Shown: positions 11,111-24,084 of the stretch, piece after piece
Layout of the letters: each line of letters begins with the position of its first letter
How positions within the stretch are numbered: the first letter of the stretch is position 1
From: Straminergon stramineum
Taxonomy: Eukaryota; Streptophyta; Bryopsida; Hypnales; Calliergonaceae
Assembly (NCBI GenBank): GCA_963920665.1
Contig: OY987269.1
Location: 6,140,501 to 6,204,500, forward strand
DNA: 64,000 nucleotides
Direction: 5' to 3'
Notes under the pieces: generated by a model
The model's input: only the letters and a program-made list of their open reading frames with translations
Database searches by the model: none
Told to the model about the DNA's origin: nothing
Position numbers and translations under genes: made by a program

Positions 11111-14100
11111 ATTCAGCAAGCGCACACACTTCACTTTGACCTAGCCTTCGAATTCCTAGAACGAAACATCAGAGAAGAAACTAATTAACTTAAGAGTAAG
11201 TTTGTGCAATTTGCAAACGAAATGATGTAGAGCTCTTCTCTTCAGTTATTGCAACAGAGATGGCCCGTTTTCAAGCAATAGTACCGCCTGACGTAAAGAT
11301 TATGCGCAGTCGGTCAGTACTTTCCATGATCCAAGACTTTTGGAGGGGCATTTAATAATTTCAATGGACAATGTACAAATTTTCAAAACAGTAGAGATAG
11401 TAAGGCCATATTCATTATATTAAGACTTTTTGTAGTCTCATTTTTATCCTCGACTCGAAGATAAACCGCTTTATCTCTTTAATAGTATTTTTTCATAAAT
11501 AGGTAAAAACATCAACTTTTAGAATTTCATTATAGGATCATTATTTGAACATAATTTATTTTTTGTTTCAATTACTATTTTCTTAAATGAATTTTCCAAT
11601 AACTAGCATTCTGTCTCAAAATTTGCAAAAAGTCTCATTATAACAAATATGACCTTTAGTGAAAGTAATGATATTTTTATGGGGTAGCAGTAAAGTAAGT
11701 CTATCTTTGCTAAAATTAACCTTTGAGAGTCACAGAGAGAACAACATAAGTGAAGAGCTTTTTGGGGGGTTGGATCTCGAAAATCCAAAATAATTTGAGA
11801 AATACTTGATTACTAAGGTTTTCATGGTTGAGATTTGAAGCCAACTTACTGATGAGTATGAATCTGAAATTTATAAGAGAATCCACCATGCGGATTACAA
11901 GATTATAATATTTGATGAACTAGGTATTCCACAAATCCTATTTTCTTCAATGTTAAAAAACATTTGTTTTGATGTACAAGGTTTAAGGATGGGGGGGGGA
12001 ATCCTTGTTATGGTAGAACCAACCATTACCAACCATTGAATAAGCATTTTGTGCATGATTTGGAGCAATAGAAGGCAAAGTCAATTTCCTACCTTGTAGA
12101 TAGAGAGAAACCATGGAGATTGCAAATTTTTTGGTAGTTTTCTACCTTGAATTGAAATTACTATGAATTTTGGAAGTCAAAAGTTAATCTAGACTCATCT
12201 CCAACACATAGAGTCGTCCATAACTATTCATTCAAATACTACTTTGGCTTTCAAAACCAAGCACATGTGTCATGTCACTGATGTTTAGAAGATGGTTGGA
12301 AACCAAGAATGGATGGTTAGAAATCAATCATAGCCTCTATTGAATTTTCCAATACTTATAAATTGCATGGGGGGGCCTAGTTGGGAATGGGTGGTTATAC
12401 CATAGTGTATTGTGAAACGGTGAAAATGAAGAAAAAAAATTGGTTGAAATTTGAAATTATAGGACAAAAATCAGTCATAATGTCAATAATTTTTTTTAAT
12501 TATAGTACACAAGAGAGGCAATGATCAAAGTTTTGTTTGGTATAGGAAAGGTGAATTGTGAAGTAGACAATGTACAATGGAATTTGAACTCTCTAGTGAA
12601 GGGCAATTGTATTTTTTCATAATAGCTACAAACCAATGTGAACTCAAATTGAGAGAGGTTACAACTTTTTCCGCAAAACCTTAATTTCTATATTGCATCT
12701 AGAAGTCAACTCCATATTGAGTATTCACCATTTTCAAAATAGTAAGATTTTAGTAGTACCCACAAATCAGAAAAGGCTAGTGTTAAGTCATATGTAATTA
12801 GTCATTGGCAAATGTATGGTAGGTACTTGAAAGAATGATTGAACATAGCAATTGAGGGCCACAATAGCTAATAAAGTAAAAACTCTTTGAGCATTGAATT
12901 GTAGTTGATAAGTAAAATTCAATTAATGCAAGAGTTGGTAGATACTTGAAAGAATGATTGAATATATGAATCAGTGAAGGCCACAATAGCTAATAAAGCG
13001 AAAACTCTCTAAGCATTGAACCATGGTTGATAAGTAAAATTCAATTAATGCAAGAGTTTAGGAGATGTAAGCCCCCTTGCAATAATTTGGATGAATATGT
13101 TCTAATGAGTGTAAACATGTGGAGGATTTATAGCTTAATGCCTAAGAGTCTTGGGAAGAAAATAGAAGTAGATTTTGAGCTATTGTGGGAAAAAAATTCA
13201 GAGATGAGAAGAATCTAGACACCAAATCTTCATTATTGCAAGTTTTTCATTTCTTCCCATCCCTACGTGAATTCATTCAAGACCTTGTACAATAGTTATG
13301 TAGCACTAAGTGACTATGCTAGTCACATTGTTGAAGAATACACAAAATTTGTTTTTTCAACATACCTAGATATTGTGACTTAAGGTGTTTCTTATAGTTT
13401 TGACAATTAGCTCTTGAAAATATTCATAATCTACCAATTGGATGTCTCTCTTATGGAATAAAATTGGATGAATATAAATGAGAGTGGATGAAAGTTTAAT
13501 GATTATTTAAAATAGTATAAACCACACTATACTAATTTGATCTAAAATACTATGAACATCAATGTTATTGCACTTGACAAATTTGTTAATATTTTCAAAT
13601 TATTCCAAATTAGTATCAGTACTATAGGGAGCACTAATAGAATTGACATGTATTGGAGGAAGGCTAATCATATAACTTATTTTTCGATAGTAAGATGTCA
13701 TAGGATGTCATATCTTTACTTTAGTGAATTCTTTGGGTTTATTTAACTCCTAAGAGCTCTGATGTCCATTTTCTAAACAATGAACAAATTGGTATTGCAA
13801 TTTCGTCCTCCTCACTGCTTGGATGAAAGTTATTCTAATTTGTGGAGATACATTATCAAGTTGCTATCCTATCTAAGGGTTGGATTTGGTGTTATTAGAG
13901 TACATATTTTTTCTAAAATTACAAATGTGCAAGTATGTCAAGTAGTCAAACTGCATTGACTTTAGTTCAAAACCAAATGTGCCAAAATGAGGTCATAGAT
14001 TTGAAGAACTCAAAAATTTCAAAAAATCACTATGCAAAGAGAATCTGAATACAAATCCATTTCAACAAATTTTACTCAAAAAATTATAATATTTTGTTTG

Positions 14101-15074
14101 TAATCAAATTTAGAAGGAATTTTGGAATTTCCCTTTCAAAATTTACAAATAAAAAGATTGGTGATAGCATTGGTGAATCTAACCGTACAGGTGGAATCTA
14201 CAAATCAAAATCTACAACTTTCATTTGAATATCAATTCCAGAGTATGCTTCCAAATAGCATTTTATAATGATTTTTCTCGATTCCCGAGATGAATCTGGA
14301 CGTTTACGGGTTAAAGACATATAGGGTGTCATATAGATGATACTTAAATGAATATATAGATATAGATGAAACTAAGATCAATTTTGGCTAATGTTGTTAA
14401 GCAAATTTGACAATTATTCCTGAATCACTCTCATGACCAAGCTATGTATTTTGAGGGGCTCAATCACAAAAACGGCAAATTGTAATATGGGATTCCACTA
14501 TTTCCCCAACCATATAACTTTCTAAGAGTATAACTTGACTAAAATTCTTTCATCATATCATTGAGTAGAAAGTCATCATGTGTCATGGTTAATAACCCTG
14601 TCTTCGTAGCTCTACATTGCATTTAAGTTGTTGTTCAGCACTGTAACTAACGTGGTGTAAGTGTAAACCAAAGTTACTATATCATAAAATTATGAAATTA
14701 ACAAACCATGGATAACTTTGATATTAAATACCTTTGAAAATATCACTTTGAAAAGCTCTAGAAATTTCAAATACAGGTAAGCTTACAGATACAAGGATTT
14801 AACAAAATCGTCAGCGTCGTATTCATTCCCAGCGAATGAAGGCGTGCATTTCCTGGATGCGTCACATGCTAATGACGCAGAATCCAGGACAAATCATGCA
14901 CAGCCCTACAAACTGACTAGCTTGGACCCAGAGTTTCCAATCGAACCTAATAAGCTTCCTAAACTAAGGCTCACAACACAAGGCTTTCCCTCTAAGGGCC
15001 ATTCTGAAAGCGAAAATTGGTCACGGCATTTCATCAAGCAACTACAGAATAACAACACGCTTCACTTGAAGTGA
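11111..15074. other. AT-rich intergenic region without recognised genes
   Basis: Apart from the tandem duplication at 12815-13062, I see no exon with a recognisable domain, no RNA gene and no clear transposon ends. The last few hundred bases before 15074 are probably the 3' UTR and flank of the PRP39 gene. Confidence 0.4.
12815..13062. repeat. Tandem duplication, period about 120 bp
   Basis: The segment starting TACTTGAAAGAATGATTGAA near 12824 recurs near 12943 with the same following text: GGCCACAATAGCTAATAAAG, ACTCT, AGCATTGAA, GTTGATAAGTAAAATTC. A third partial copy of the tail ends near 13062. Divergence between copies is low. No coding potential was recognised. Confidence 0.8.
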
Positions 15075-18000
15075 TCAATAGTAATTCCCATAGTAATACC
15101 CTGTTTGAGCTGGCGGTGCTTGAGGAGCCGTAGTCAGGCTGTATGCTGCCTCCTGAGAATAACCAGCTTGTGCTTTAGGATAAGATGGAATTACGTCCTG
15201 CCATTGACATAAACAACCATGAATAAAGCAGTTGCACAAATTTAAAAACATAAGATGGAACTTCAAAGTCCCAAACACCAAGCACCCCTCAAGCCATGAC
15301 CACCTCAACCAGACTAAAAAGGCTCATACCGTGTGCAACATGCATGTAATGATGCAATGACCACCCTCACCATCCACCTGAGCTCCAACCGTTCACCTCC
15401 TGCTGACAATCCAATCATGCCAGCCAGACACTCGATCAACACGAGGAAAGACCCATTCCCATCCAGCACGCATACAACACAGGCTATTCTGATACCATAA
15501 TTCTTTCATCCAAAGCTCCAAAATACCTGAGGGGGATAACCCTGCCCATAACCACCATAGGGGGGTTGTTGTGGAACAGGAGCTTGCTGCTGGGGCGGCC
15601 CATATGAAGCATAACCTCCATATCCGGCATAGGCACCCTGCATCAAGAATATATATTTAGCGAAATGCATATACAGATGGCCCACTCAACTCACAAACCT
15701 GCCAATACTAATCAACACGATAGTGAGTACGAGACCTTATTTTCTATTACTTCATTCAAAGCACAGGAAAAATCATTGAACCTGTTGGGCACCATAGCCT
15801 TGATTCCATTGCTGTGGTTGCACGGGTGGGGTCGGCTGCTGTGGCGCTTGCTGCCATCCTTGAGACTGCTGCCATCCTTGAGGCTGCTGAGCATAAGCAT
15901 TCCACTGTCCACCATTATTATAGGCGGGGGGGCCCGCTGGCACTGCAGTAGCTGTTGCCCCAATATACGGCTTGTGCACTTTTGCACGATCGGGCATAGA
16001 GTTATCCATTGAAGGTCTCTTTTTAGATTCTACGACACTCTTCTGAGAAGGAAAATATTCCCTGTGTCGTGCTTCAGCTTTCTGGATGTCCTCTACAGAA
16101 CCAAAGCTATCAACAAACTGCAAAATCACAAGGCCATGCGGCCCTGATTAGAAGATACTCATAGAAAAAACTAAACATGAATACACAGACCACTGCTTTA
16201 CGAAACAGCTATCAAGACAAGTTGGTTGTTTCTCAGTCAAATGAAAGGGAAACCACTTCAAGGCACTTGAACACTGCACTTAACCACCCATACAGAAAAA
16301 ACTGAGGAATGAAGGGTTAAAATCAAACTAGAAACAATCGAAATAGACAGGGTCCAAATCATTACCTCAAGGCATATGCTTGACAGTTCTTCTCTATCGA
16401 CTGCTGACAGAACGGAAGCCCCTTCTACTTTGGACGGAATAATTGCTCGGTCCAACAAGTTGTTGACATATTCAACTTGAAGCTTTTCAGGTGAGTGATT
16501 GGCCTCGAACTGGATGAAAGCCTGAGGAATTACAAGTGGACGTCAGATTAAAATGCACATGCGGCTTCTTTTATCGCCCGCGAACTGCCTAGCCAAAGCG
16601 AAAGTATAAGATGCACATCGTAGAGTCCTCAGTTGCAGAAGCATTATACAATAGACAAGCTTACACTTCCTACGACAACTGATTTTGCATTTTACTACTC
16701 CCCACACATGAATGTGCAAGCAGACAAAACGAAATTGTACCTCCCACAGGATTTTGCTGGTGGAAAGACTATCCAAAGCAGCGGTATACACTTCACGTGC
16801 ATTCTCTGTGCTTTTCATCACCTTCAAGAACACAAACAGAGTCGTTACATTAAGAAAAGTCTGAAATTAGTTTCTATCTAGGATGCAAAGTGACTATTGT
16901 GACTTGCAAAGGACATGCTTGAAACTCAGATTTGATCACAAATCGAGGTCAAGAACTTACTTGATCAAGGAACCGAGCATACTGAATGTACAAAACTGCA
17001 AGTGCTCGCGGATCCTCCTTGATTTTCTCTATCTGTAGTGCGGAGTCAAATATAGAACAAGCGGCTTCCACATTTCCCTGCAGATAAACTTTCAATGTCA
17101 GATAAAGCATCCAAATAAATCAGAGACCACCACTACTTCTACACTACATTCAGTAGATCAGTTTTATCAAATTTTAGAAGTGTCAAATTTAACCTTCACT
17201 TATATGACATGGAAGACAATCACGCAATGAATAGTTCTAGGGAACAATAATGCCAAAAACTCAGTAAAACAACTTAGATAGCCCAAGAACGACGAATGAT
17301 CAGAAGTGCAACCTGACGCTTCTCGAAATTGGCATGCTTAATAATAGCTTCCAATAGACCCGGTTCAAGGTCATTCCTCAGCACTTCGTATGAAGCACGT
17401 GCCCCCTTAATATCACCCTGATATTCCCTGTATCTTGCTGCAAAAATATGAATTTCTGGGCGTCGTTTGACAAAAGTCACAGTTGCCCGGTGAAGAGCAT
17501 CAAGTGCAAGCTCTGCCTTTCCGTCCACATTCATGCGCTGGACATACCGGACCCAGTACTCTGGATAATTTGCACATGCGATCAAGCACCGTTCGTACAA
17601 CTTGATAGTCTTCTCAACTCCTCCTTCCTTCTCAACAAAGTCCAGATATTTGTGCCAATTTCCAAGCTGTGCCTCATCTAGAGGTCTGACGTGAAAGTAA
17701 GGTCTATGGATGGCAAGCTCAAAATCTCTTATCTTTGCGTCCCATTCCTTAGCGGCTTTGAAGAACGCGTCTCGCACTCCAATATACTTCTCTAACTCGT
17801 CGGCTCCAGTTGGCTCCACTGCTACCTCTGCAGATTTCTCAGGCTCAGTCACACCATCAGCCTCAGGAACAGTAGTAGTTTCATCAATTTCTGCAGCTTG
17901 ATCGTCCTTCACAGGCGTAGAGGCTTTAGCTAGGACTGCTGCCTGAGACTCTTCTGGAGTCATCAGTTCGGTCAGGGGATGGCTGTAAGCGAACTGCTTA

Positions 18001-20713
18001 AAACTGCCAAAGGAAAAATCCGAAGACGGCCGTCAAAAGAAAGTCTTCCGATGAAAAATCAAATGCGGCAAGGCTCCTCATTCACATCAAAGCGAGAATC
18101 ATCACATCATGCTCTGTAACAATTTTGAAAATTACGCGGAATTCAAATGCTTCTAGGAAGTCACAGAATACCAACCTGGCAAGATATCGGTCAAGTTGTT
18201 GAAGAGGAATTTGCAATATCTGGGTGTAGATCTGAGCAACGCGGCTCCACTCTGAACGCGCAAGTTCGAACTCCAAATACTTGTCCCACAGAAGGTGTGA
18301 AAGATAGTTCGTCCCCACAAACGCCACTCCCCGCTCAAATATCCTGACAAAAAGCACAGGACGATAATGAAATCCCTGGAAAAGAAAACCCCACCCCTTT
18401 CAAGCTGACTTACTTTGATTTAGATTAGGCGATCAGAGCAGGAAAAGGGCCGAGTTGCGAAGTAAGAACTTTCAGTGAAACTTGCTTTTCAGACTTCCAA
18501 ATAGAAGCACAAATGCTCTGCATTTACCTTCCCGCACAACCACACTACGTCCGGACATGTAGCGGCAATCAGAGTCCTCTCTTTGCCCTCAAACTGGACC
18601 CGTAATCTTCCACAGCAGCATTTGGACGTAAGAATTTTGCATACGCGCATGGCACGGTACCCTCAACCATTGTCAAGAAGTGAGGGATGTAACAATATAA
18701 GAACACATAGAAGCACAGCCACTTGCTTTATGTCTATGTTTTATGTTACGAAGTAAGAGCAGCATTAAATCGAACTGTGAAAATCACACTGACGTTACAA
18801 GCGAAAATATATGTGGATTTCTTTTTCACAAAAGCGTACGGGTTTTCAGTTACGAGACGTCATCCTACGAAGTGGAAACTCAATGCTCCGCCAACATGAG
18901 ACCATCTCTTTGCAGAGACAGCAAAAGAAGTGCAGGATGAAAAGCTGCAGCAAGACCAGGCACAGGTCAGAAGACACAACACACATCAATTCGTTCATTT
19001 ACTAGAAGATGTAATAGACAAGACATCCGGAATTAAGGATGACCTGCGTCGCTGCAGGAATCAAAACACTAAGTGAGTGGTTGGATGGAAACTTCGAACA
19101 TACCCACGGATTGAGTCAGGGTCTTCGAACTTCTCCATTGCATAAATGCCGTAGTTCATCCACATGTCCACGGAATAGGTCACTGCCTTCACAGCACGCT
19201 CATAGACGTCCACCACTTTCTCAGGAGATCCCAGCCTTGCTTCATGATCGGCGTACTTCTTCCAATAACCATAACATAGAGGAAACTCTGCCAGAAACGC
19301 ATCATATGCCTTTTCGATTTTAGAAATGACCTCCTGCAAAATCGCAAGATCTATAACGTCAGAGACCAAAAGGACGACGAAAACTAGTTCAGTTGTTGGA
19401 GAAGTAACAATATTCAACTTTACCAAATTGGAATATGGAACTCAACCAAGTAAATGCGAGGAGCATATACGTAAATTGGTGCTGGAGATATTGTGAAGAA
19501 AGAGGACAGACTACTCATAACAGATGTGCAAAACTTCAAAGACAGATCTCACAGGGTAAAAAGAGAATCTGAAGTAAAATAACCAATATAAGATTGCCAG
19601 CACATCCTCTTACATTATTTTCACGAATTTTCCGGAAGTACTCATCAGCCACAATTAGTACTCATTAGGTCATTTCCTCTGAGACCATAAGTGATATGCA
19701 GCGAAACAAATGTGAGGTGAATATTACCAATTTCTCCGTCTCATTGATCAGTATAGTCCATGAATTGAAGTCCGCAGCATTCTCTTTGACAACACTCCAT
19801 AGCTTCTCCTCTTCAGGGGTGAGTGCTGACAGAAAAAATACAGTGAAAGGTTAGGCGCCTTCACTAGTTCAATTAAATCCCAGACTGTGCGCAGAAATCC
19901 TGAAAATCCCGTCACTTCCTAGACTCACGAAAGAGGAAAAACTACAGTTACAGTTCCATCACCGACAGGCACGTTTCGCATGTCAAAACAAAAAATTCAA
20001 TCATTCCTCACACAAAACATCACCATCATCGTCTATACATAATACGCGTGTAACTAGGTTTCACTGCGCTTAACCATAGGTGCCTCCATAGAATTAAGAG
20101 AAATCATCCAGTGCGCAGAAACAGAAAAAAAAACACGCTTGATTCTTCTCAGACTCGCTAGGAAAAGGAAAAAAAAATTAAACTAAAGCTACCATACCGA
20201 ACAAGTTTCGCATCCCAAACAACAAATCCACCCAAAATCTCCATCCAAAAGCCTTCACCACCATCCACTGGGCACGGTGTACCAAAACTCAAAGCACTGG
20301 AACGTAAGGCGCCTCACGCACACTAATTAAACCTCAAAAGATGAAACAAAAATCTCGTCTCTTTCCCTCGACTCGCAGGTGCAGAGAAGGAAGACATAAT
20401 CAAACTAAAACCCCATCACGCTTCGCATCTCCAAACCAATGCATCAAACACTCTTGCATCAAACATCCATAACAACAACAACATAAAAAAAACATTACAA
20501 AAAAACACAAAACATACCTTCGCGGTCCACAACGACGGGGGCAGCCTCCTCTACAGCCTGCCCCTGGTCCACACCCTCCACCACATGATGCCCGTTCGCA
20601 TTCCCCTCCACCGCAACATATGTCGCCTCTTTCAACTCCATCACCGGAGCTTCCTGCATCACCTCGTCTAACTGAACAGACGCCGCAACTTCCATCTCCA
20701 CCTGATCTCCCAT
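15075..20713 (-). CDS. PRP39: Pre-mRNA-processing factor 39 (U1 snRNP-associated HAT-repeat protein)
   Basis: Eleven exons join without frame conflict: 20518-20713, 19728-19825, 19104-19333, 18176-18343, 18003-17313, 16961-17077, 16741-16821, 16366-16521, 15782-16117, 15527-15637 and 15075-15197. They give 768 residues. The start is ATG at 20713 (MGDQVEMEV). PRP39 belongs to the U1 snRNP and helps define 5' splice sites in the nucleus. After an acidic N-terminus, half-a-TPR (HAT) repeats run from about residue 66 to 560, with typical motifs W..Y...E, YERA and DLW-like ([32 protein letters not shown]-like). The hallmark [10 protein letters not shown] segment spans the exon 4/5 junction. The C-terminal roughly 130 residues are rich in Q, P, G and Y (QQPQGWQQ repeats, ending YYYGNYY), a low-complexity tail common in plant RNA-processing factors. 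Intact and probably functional. Confidence 0.93.
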
Positions 20714-21076
20714 TCTCAACTCCTCTCAACAAACCAACAAACAACCCGCCGCTGCCGCCAAACCCCTGCACCTAGGGTTTCACGAAAGAAACTGAACTCC
20801 CTCCGAAGCGCAAAACCTCGACTGCTACGCAGAATCTTACACTAAGCTTGACTAAAAACATGAGAAGGAAGCAAGCGAGCAAGCAAGCTCTAGAGAATAG
20901 CTGCAAAGAGAGAGGAGGAGAAGGGGGCGGGATATGGGAAGTAAGCGTCAAGAGGCGGCAATTTTAGGTTTTATAAGAGGCAAGGAGGAAGGGAAGGGCG
21001 GGGTGGTCCATTGCACTCCAAGTTGCTGCAAAACAGGCGGGGTTCCTGTCAACGTCAGGTTTTGTATTATACAGTA

Positions 21077-21126
21077 GTTTCCGCTTCTTTTTCTTTTTCT
21101 TTTTTTCTTTTCTTTATCTTTGGGCC
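21077..21126 (-). promoter_or_regulatory. Pyrimidine tract plus TGGGCC (site II-like) upstream of PRP39
   Basis: A long CT-rich run at about 21077-21120 ends at TGGGCC (21121-21126), the core of the plant site II element often found before housekeeping genes. It lies about 400 bp upstream of the PRP39 start codon. A functional role is inferred from position only. Confidence 0.3.
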
Positions 21127-21389
21127 TTCTCGTCGCTTCGAATGAGTGATGCCCGGGCGCCTGACTAAAGGTAAGTTACGGTACTTTTTCTTCACTTTTA
21201 CCGTATCTAGGTAACTTTTCAAAAGCTGCTCGTCTCATTGGTGCTTGGTGTTCTGGATTCTGGGTGAAAGGTATTTCTTTCACCCTTCTTTACTGATTTT
21301 ACCCTTTTTAACCCTTTTCTTTTCCCTTGTCAATGATTTTGGGAATGTACCGTGTGAATGATCTTGGATATAATTTGTACATTGTGACA

Positions 21390-23190
21390 AGGCCCTATCG
21401 CTAGTGTACAACAAGAAGCTTAATTTTATTTAGAATCTACTCCTTTGTGGATCTCAAATATATAGTCTATTTTTTTTTATTCTTTTAATTTATTTTATCC
21501 ATCGATGATCCAATGGATTATAGTGTCAATGTCACAACCTATTAGGTAAGTAGAAATAGTCTTGATCATTCTTTTTAACGTGCATGGTTGGCATGAATGT
21601 TTTGAAAAATATAGAATCATTTGTCCATCATGATAGGCCTTGATTGTTACAACAAAGACTTCTCATTGTTTAGAACTTATTCCATTATTTTTTGATCATG
21701 AATGAAAACTATTTTAAGATTCGTTTAATCCCTTTTTATCTCTTTTACCTATTAATGATAATATGGAACAAAATGTCAATGTCACACCTATTAGGCAAAT
21801 ATTATCTTGTGATCTTAATCAATCTTTTAAAGAGATGTGAATGGAAATATAGGACTTAGATATATGTTTGCTACTATAAAAAGCTTAAACAACTTCACGT
21901 AGAATTTATACAATTGTAAGTTATGAATGAAAGCTATTAAATTTAATTTTAGGCTTTTAAAATTAGTTTTAAAATCTTTTTTTATGTGTTAATGATTTTG
22001 TGGATCAAAACATCAATGTCCCACCCTGTTAATCAAATAGAAGTAACCTTCATCAATCCATTGAGGTGATGTGCATGTTCTTTAGAAAGAAAAGAATCAT
22101 TTTTACATCAAGATTGGACTTGATTGCTACAACAAGAAGCTTAACTTTATTGAGAATTATTTTTAAAGAAAAACAAGAATTTTCTAGCCAAGTTCTAAAA
22201 TATAACTTGATACTACCACTTGGCATCAATGGAAAAACTTTGCAAAATCTGAACACCGCACCTTGTATGCACAATTCATAAACTTTAGAAACTCCAAACC
22301 ACATTGGTTTGAACCTTTTTCACTCGTGACAAAGTATCTCCTCTCTTATGGTTGTAAATTCTTTGGGTTTTCTTAGGAGTTTTTTTGAGTTTACATTACT
22401 TAGTACCCTAAGAAAACTAGGAATTTTTGGACATCTATTGTGAAATTTTTTGAATATATTCTAGTTATGGCTTTTTTTCTCCTTTTCCTTTAGTTTTCAT
22501 TGCTTTAAATGACCACCTTTAGTGCCTCCCAACCTTGCTTTCTTTTCTAACTTCCCCATATCTAATCAACATGTCAAAAACTCTATGCTTGATGGACTGG
22601 CCATTGGTGTTTTGGATTTCCCATCCTTGTTGTGGCATTTGACTTATCCCATCTAGTTAAACTTCAAAAACCCTAGGCCTAATTGGTTGGTCAATATGTT
22701 TTAGATTTCATGCCCTAATTGTCCTTTTTGGTTTCTCCATATCTTCTCAACCTTTCAAGAATTGGCTACACTTGATTGGTTGGTCATTTGTACTCTAGAT
22801 TTCCCACCCTCATTATCCTTTCTGACTTTCTCATATTTAGCCAACCTTTCAATACCTATTTCCCACCCTTGTTGTCCTTTCTTGCTTCTCTATATCTTGT
22901 CAACCTTTCAAAAACTCTACACTTGATTGGTTGTTGTTCATTTGTACTATGGATTTCACATCCTCATTGTCCTTTCTAACTTTCTCATAACTCGCCAACC
23001 TTCCCAATACTTTAGGCATGCATGATTGGTTAGAAGTGCTCCTTTTATCTTTTATACCCCTCAAGGCTCATATAAATCAAAGTGTCTATGTCCTCTAGTA
23101 TGAACCTTTCAAGTTGACATGAATGTTTGTGGAAAGTAAAAAATCATTCTTAATTATAAGTGAAGTCTAATTTCTACAAGAAGAAGCTTA
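21390..23190. repeat. Degenerate tandem repeat, period about 240 bp
   Basis: The segment CAACAAGAAGCTTAA..TTTA..TTAGAA recurs near 21408, 21652 (variant), 21880 (variant) and 22130. The linked segment TCAATGTCACA..CCTATTAGG recurs near 21527, 21773 and 22013. Another copy of the first part (TCTACAAGAAGAAGCTTAATTTC) lies near 23180. The units are strongly diverged, so the array is old. The array is interrupted by the second repeat family at 22590-23040. No coding function is recognised. Confidence 0.6.
22590..23040. repeat. Degenerate tandem repeat, period about 100-150 bp
   Basis: About four to five units share the order TTGATTGGTTGGTCATTTG, then GGATTTCCCA or GATTTCACA, CCTCATTGTCCTTTCT, CTTTCTCATAT, and CAACCTTTCAA. 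Clear starts lie near 22677, 22774, 22923 and 23020. The units differ in length and are diverged. Confidence 0.65.
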
Positions 23191-24084
23191 ATTTCCATAT
23201 GTTCTTACTTTTCTTCAATCTTTCCATTTCAAATCATAGAGGCACAAAAACTTTTGATAAAAAAATCGATTCAACCCTAGAAGAAGTTTAATATGCATTC
23301 TAGTGAATGCAATATTTTACAAGTGATTAAGAGATGGAAAAAATGATAACTAAATTGAATTATAGAAAAAATTTCAATGTAAAGTCAATGCTTAAGAGTT
23401 AGTCACTTAAAAATAAACATATGAAAATTTCTAAATCTAAAAGCTATTAAAATTGATGAAAAAGGTATTGAGCAAACAAATACAAAAAACACTGCAAGTT
23501 TTCATGGGTTGCAACAAATCAACAGCTTCTATGACATTTTCTAGACCTTGAAATTAGCTTCTATTTTAATTTTTTGTAATATCTGAAGTAACACCACTTG
23601 CAGCACTCAGTGGAGTAATGAAGCTATTTACTCCATGAATTTGTAAACTATAAATCGACCATTCTATATTCATATAATCATATGTTTATTCAAGTGTTTA
23701 AAGGCCTCAGGCAATGACGGTTATCCTGCTAAGTTAAGGTATTGCCATCGATTTTATCGCACAGAGAAACCGAAGCCACTGAAGTAGAATATATCGGTAA
23801 AGAAAAACAAGGAAAATGTTATCACAGAGGTTGAATTGCAATGGTCTTGTGAAGAGAAAAAAAGCAACCTATCAATGATAAACCCCTTTCTGAGGGTTTC
23901 AAAATTGGATGGTTTCCTAATCCGGTATGCCTATAGTAAGATCCTGCCTGAAAGTAGCTGTTTGATCAGCAAACAATAATAGTAGCAAAAAGTATTTAAC
24001 AACACAGATATGATCTTAGTATAGGCAGACTAAAGTTGAATGTGTATTATACATCTAAGATGTATGTACCATTGTGAAATCAAC
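23191..24084. other. Intergenic, no feature recognised
   Basis: AT-rich flank downstream of the minus-strand TPS1 gene. It probably contains the TPS1 3' UTR next to 24085. No other feature was recognised. Confidence 0.4.

Noticed and set aside
20400..20771. Minus-strand Gly-rich open frame of 123 codons
   Set aside because: Out-of-frame shadow of PRP39 exon 1; the frame starting at 20713 splices correctly into the HAT repeats.
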